Positions 62,839 through 64,000 of a DNA stretch of 64,000 nt are shown piece by piece; position 1 is the first letter of the stretch, and each line of letters opens with the position of its first letter. The notes under the pieces were generated by a model. It made no database searches. It had not been told where the DNA came from and worked only from the letters and a program-made list of their open reading frames with translations. Origin of the DNA: Ensifer sp. LC11 (GTDB taxonomy: Bacteria; Pseudomonadota; Alphaproteobacteria; Rhizobiales; Rhizobiaceae); the NCBI RefSeq assembly GCF_001695835.1, contig NZ_MBSO01000015.1, positions 1 through 64,000 on the forward strand, given 5' to 3'. The translations under genes were made by a program, and so were the position numbers.

Positions 62839-63282
62839 TCAGATATCCTCCACCTGGTTGACGAACGCGCCGTAACCCTCGGCCTCCATCTCCTTGCGGG
62901 GGATGAAGCGCAGGGCGGCGGAATTGATGCAGTAACGCAAGCCGCCTCGATCCCGAGGCCCGTCGGGAAACACATGGCCGAGATGACTGTCACCATGCTT
63001 GGACCGCACCTCGGTGCGGATCATACCATGGGAATTGTCATGCAGTTCCTCGACATTTGCAGCTACGATCGGCTTGGTGAAGCTCGGCCAGCCGCAACCG
63101 GAATCGAATTTGTCGGAAGACGCAAACAGGGGCTCGCCGGAAACGATATCGACGTAGATCCCCGGCCGCTTGTTGTCATTGTATTCGCCGGTGAACGGGC
63201 GCTCAGTCCCGCTCTGCTGCGTTACGCGAAACTGCTCGGGCGTCAGCGTTCTGATCGCCTCATCTGTCTTTCGGTAGGTCAT
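62839..63282 (-). CDS. msrB: peptide methionine sulfoxide reductase B
   Basis: A 147-residue enzyme that reduces the R epimer of methionine sulfoxide. It has [29 protein letters not shown] (resolving Cys), [13 protein letters not shown] and the catalytic Cys in [12 protein letters not shown]. The two CxxC zinc pairs found in many MsrB proteins are absent, so it is the zinc-free form. ATG 63282 is the best start (GGAG and AGGA nearby); 63306 is an alternative. It is the first gene of the msrB-msrA operon. Confidence 0.95.
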   Translation of the reverse strand: MTYRKTDEAIRTLTPEQFRVTQQSGTERPFTGEYNDNKRPGIYVDIVSGEPLFASSDKFDSGCGWPSFTKPIVAANVEELHDNSHGMIRTEVRSKHGDSHLGHVFPDGPRDRGGLRYCINSAALRFIPRKEMEAEGYGAFVNQVEDI

Positions 63283-63403
63283 TTCCTGGTCTCCAAGATG
63301 GGACATTGATGCTTGGTCGTTTTGACGAAGCCACGACTTCAGCCTGGCAGCGTCTCTCTGCGGGGCCCGGCCAACCGACCAGGCCCAATTGTCCTTGCCG
63401 CCC

Positions 63404-63559
63404 TCAGGAGGCAAACCGTCGGCGGGCAATCCCGTCGATCTCGGCACGGGAGATGCCGATGTCGTCGAGCTGGTGCTCGCTGTATCGTGCCAGTTCCCGG
63501 TAGGTCTGGCGGTAGTGTTGATGAGCGCGAATCCTTGACAGGATATAGTTCATGAACAT
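63404..63559 (-). CDS. DUF1127 small protein (YjiS-like)
   Basis: A 51-residue protein that matches the DUF1127 pattern: a basic N-terminal helix ([20 protein letters not shown]) and the conserved [17 protein letters not shown], ending RRRFAS. ATGs at 63559 and 63553 are both possible; GGAAAGG lies upstream. Small DUF1127 proteins in alphaproteobacteria bind RNA or act in phosphate and carbon metabolism control. It lies 122 bp ahead of msrB and 92 bp behind the DUF417 gene on the same strand. Confidence 0.85.
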   Translation of the reverse strand: MFMNYILSRIRAHQHYRQTYRELARYSEHQLDDIGISRAEIDGIARRRFAS

Positions 63560-63650
63560 GGCATGTGCCTTTCCAATTTGGCCGTCGATTTTGCTTCAGT
63601 CCTTGCGATGACAGGGTGCGAAGCCCGAAAAGGCTCCGCCTTATCGTCAA

Positions 63651-64000
63651 TCAGATACGGGTCGAACGGAGCGACGCGAGCGAGTCGACGGCGATCCAGA
63701 GCGAGAGGGCGAGGAGTCCGATATCCTTCAGCAGGAACTGGCCGGGAGCGACCGAAATCGCCGGAAAACCGAGATCTGGCAGGAACACACCCGGCGTCGT
63801 CGCCATGAAGCTGAGCGTGGTTGCGAACAAACCAGCCGAAAGCAGGCCGCCGATAAGCGAATAGATCGGCTTCACCAGACGCGCCGCGATCAGGGCGCCG
63901 ATGCTCAGCTCAACGACGCCAAGGAGGTTGGAAAAGCCTTCCACGCTGAAAAGCGAATAGGTCCAGCCCAAAAGAGGGCTGTTGCTTACGAGGCCAACCA
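63651..64000 (-). CDS. DUF417 (YkgB/RclC-like) membrane protein, 5' end outside window
   Basis: The last 116 codons are visible; the frame runs off the end of the window, so the start lies beyond 64000. Three helices remain. SLFSVEGFSNLLGVVELSIG and PGQFLLKDIGLLALSLWI are the DUF417 hallmarks. The family includes E. coli RclC, part of the reactive-chlorine response. Position next to DUF1127, MsrB and MsrA genes on the same strand fits a role against oxidative or chlorine stress. Confidence 0.88.
   Translation of the reverse strand, partial: VGLVSNSPLLGWTYSLFSVEGFSNLLGVVELSIGALIAARLVKPIYSLIGGLLSAGLFATTLSFMATTPGVFLPDLGFPAISVAPGQFLLKDIGLLALSLWIAVDSLASLRSTRI

Overview
The window looks like part of a large replicon (chromosome, chromid or megaplasmid) of a Rhizobiaceae member of the Ensifer/Sinorhizobium/Rhizobium type. 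The evidence is high GC with strong third-position GC, a very high density of ABC uptake systems each paired with its own GntR, LysR or Rrf2 regulator, a rhizobial-style CTAGAGC palindromic repeat, a DUF1127 small protein, and a FabMG-like reductase. This assignment is by eye; no database search was possible. I saw no rRNA, tRNA, CRISPR array, phage or intact insertion sequence.

Layout. (1) 1-5.0 kb: 3' end of a giant VCBS/RTX type I secreted adhesin, a small secreted protein and a lipoprotein with a type I periplasmic-binding fold. (2) 5.1-14.7 kb: a TorS-like hybrid histidine kinase and OmpR-type regulator, divergent from an AfuABC-type ABC importer (binding protein, fused double permease, ATPase) and a PhoA-family alkaline phosphatase that carries an apparent frameshift behind its signal peptide. 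(3) 15.6-20.4 kb: a four-gene operon (SGNH protein, MBOAT acyltransferase, acyl carrier protein, FkbH-like HAD protein). It has the logic of dltBCD, with the adenylating enzyme replaced by a glyceryl-loading enzyme. This is the best candidate for an undescribed system. (4) 20.7-24.0 kb: a small conserved protein, a cyclase fragment, the C-terminal processing protease Prc and a GFA-domain remnant.

(5) 24.4-46.9 kb: a nitrogen-compound scavenging region. It has two complete peptide/opine-type ABC importers (24.4-29.5 kb, and 35.9-41.2 kb on the minus strand), an M24 hydrolase without metal ligands, three amidohydrolases (one Tat-exported), an MFS exporter, a flavin reductase, an Asp/Glu (hydantoin-type) racemase, a LysR regulator and two closely similar FCD-GntR regulators. 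Palindromes of the form TTGNATNCAA lie in front of four of these transcription units, and in three places they are paired at exactly 23 bp. I infer a shared regulon for import and hydrolysis of cyclic amides or N-heterocycles.

(6) 47.2-49.4 kb: a FabMG-like enoyl reductase and a membrane protein of unknown function. (7) 49.8-55.7 kb: a sugar ABC system (binding protein, ATPase, permease) with two NAD-dependent epimerase/dehydrogenases and a FadR-type regulator. (8) 55.9-58.9 kb: a small unknown protein, a LysR regulator divergent from a DUF606 transporter, and a DUF2721 membrane protein. (9) 59.1-64.0 kb: a redox-stress group with an AhpD-like protein, a cupin, an NDH-2-like flavoprotein, an Rrf2 regulator with a perfect 17-bp operator, MsrA, MsrB, a DUF1127 protein and a DUF417 (RclC-like) protein cut by the window end.

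Two genes (the alkaline phosphatase and the first dipeptide permease) each need one single-base correction to be intact. These may be true lesions or assembly errors.
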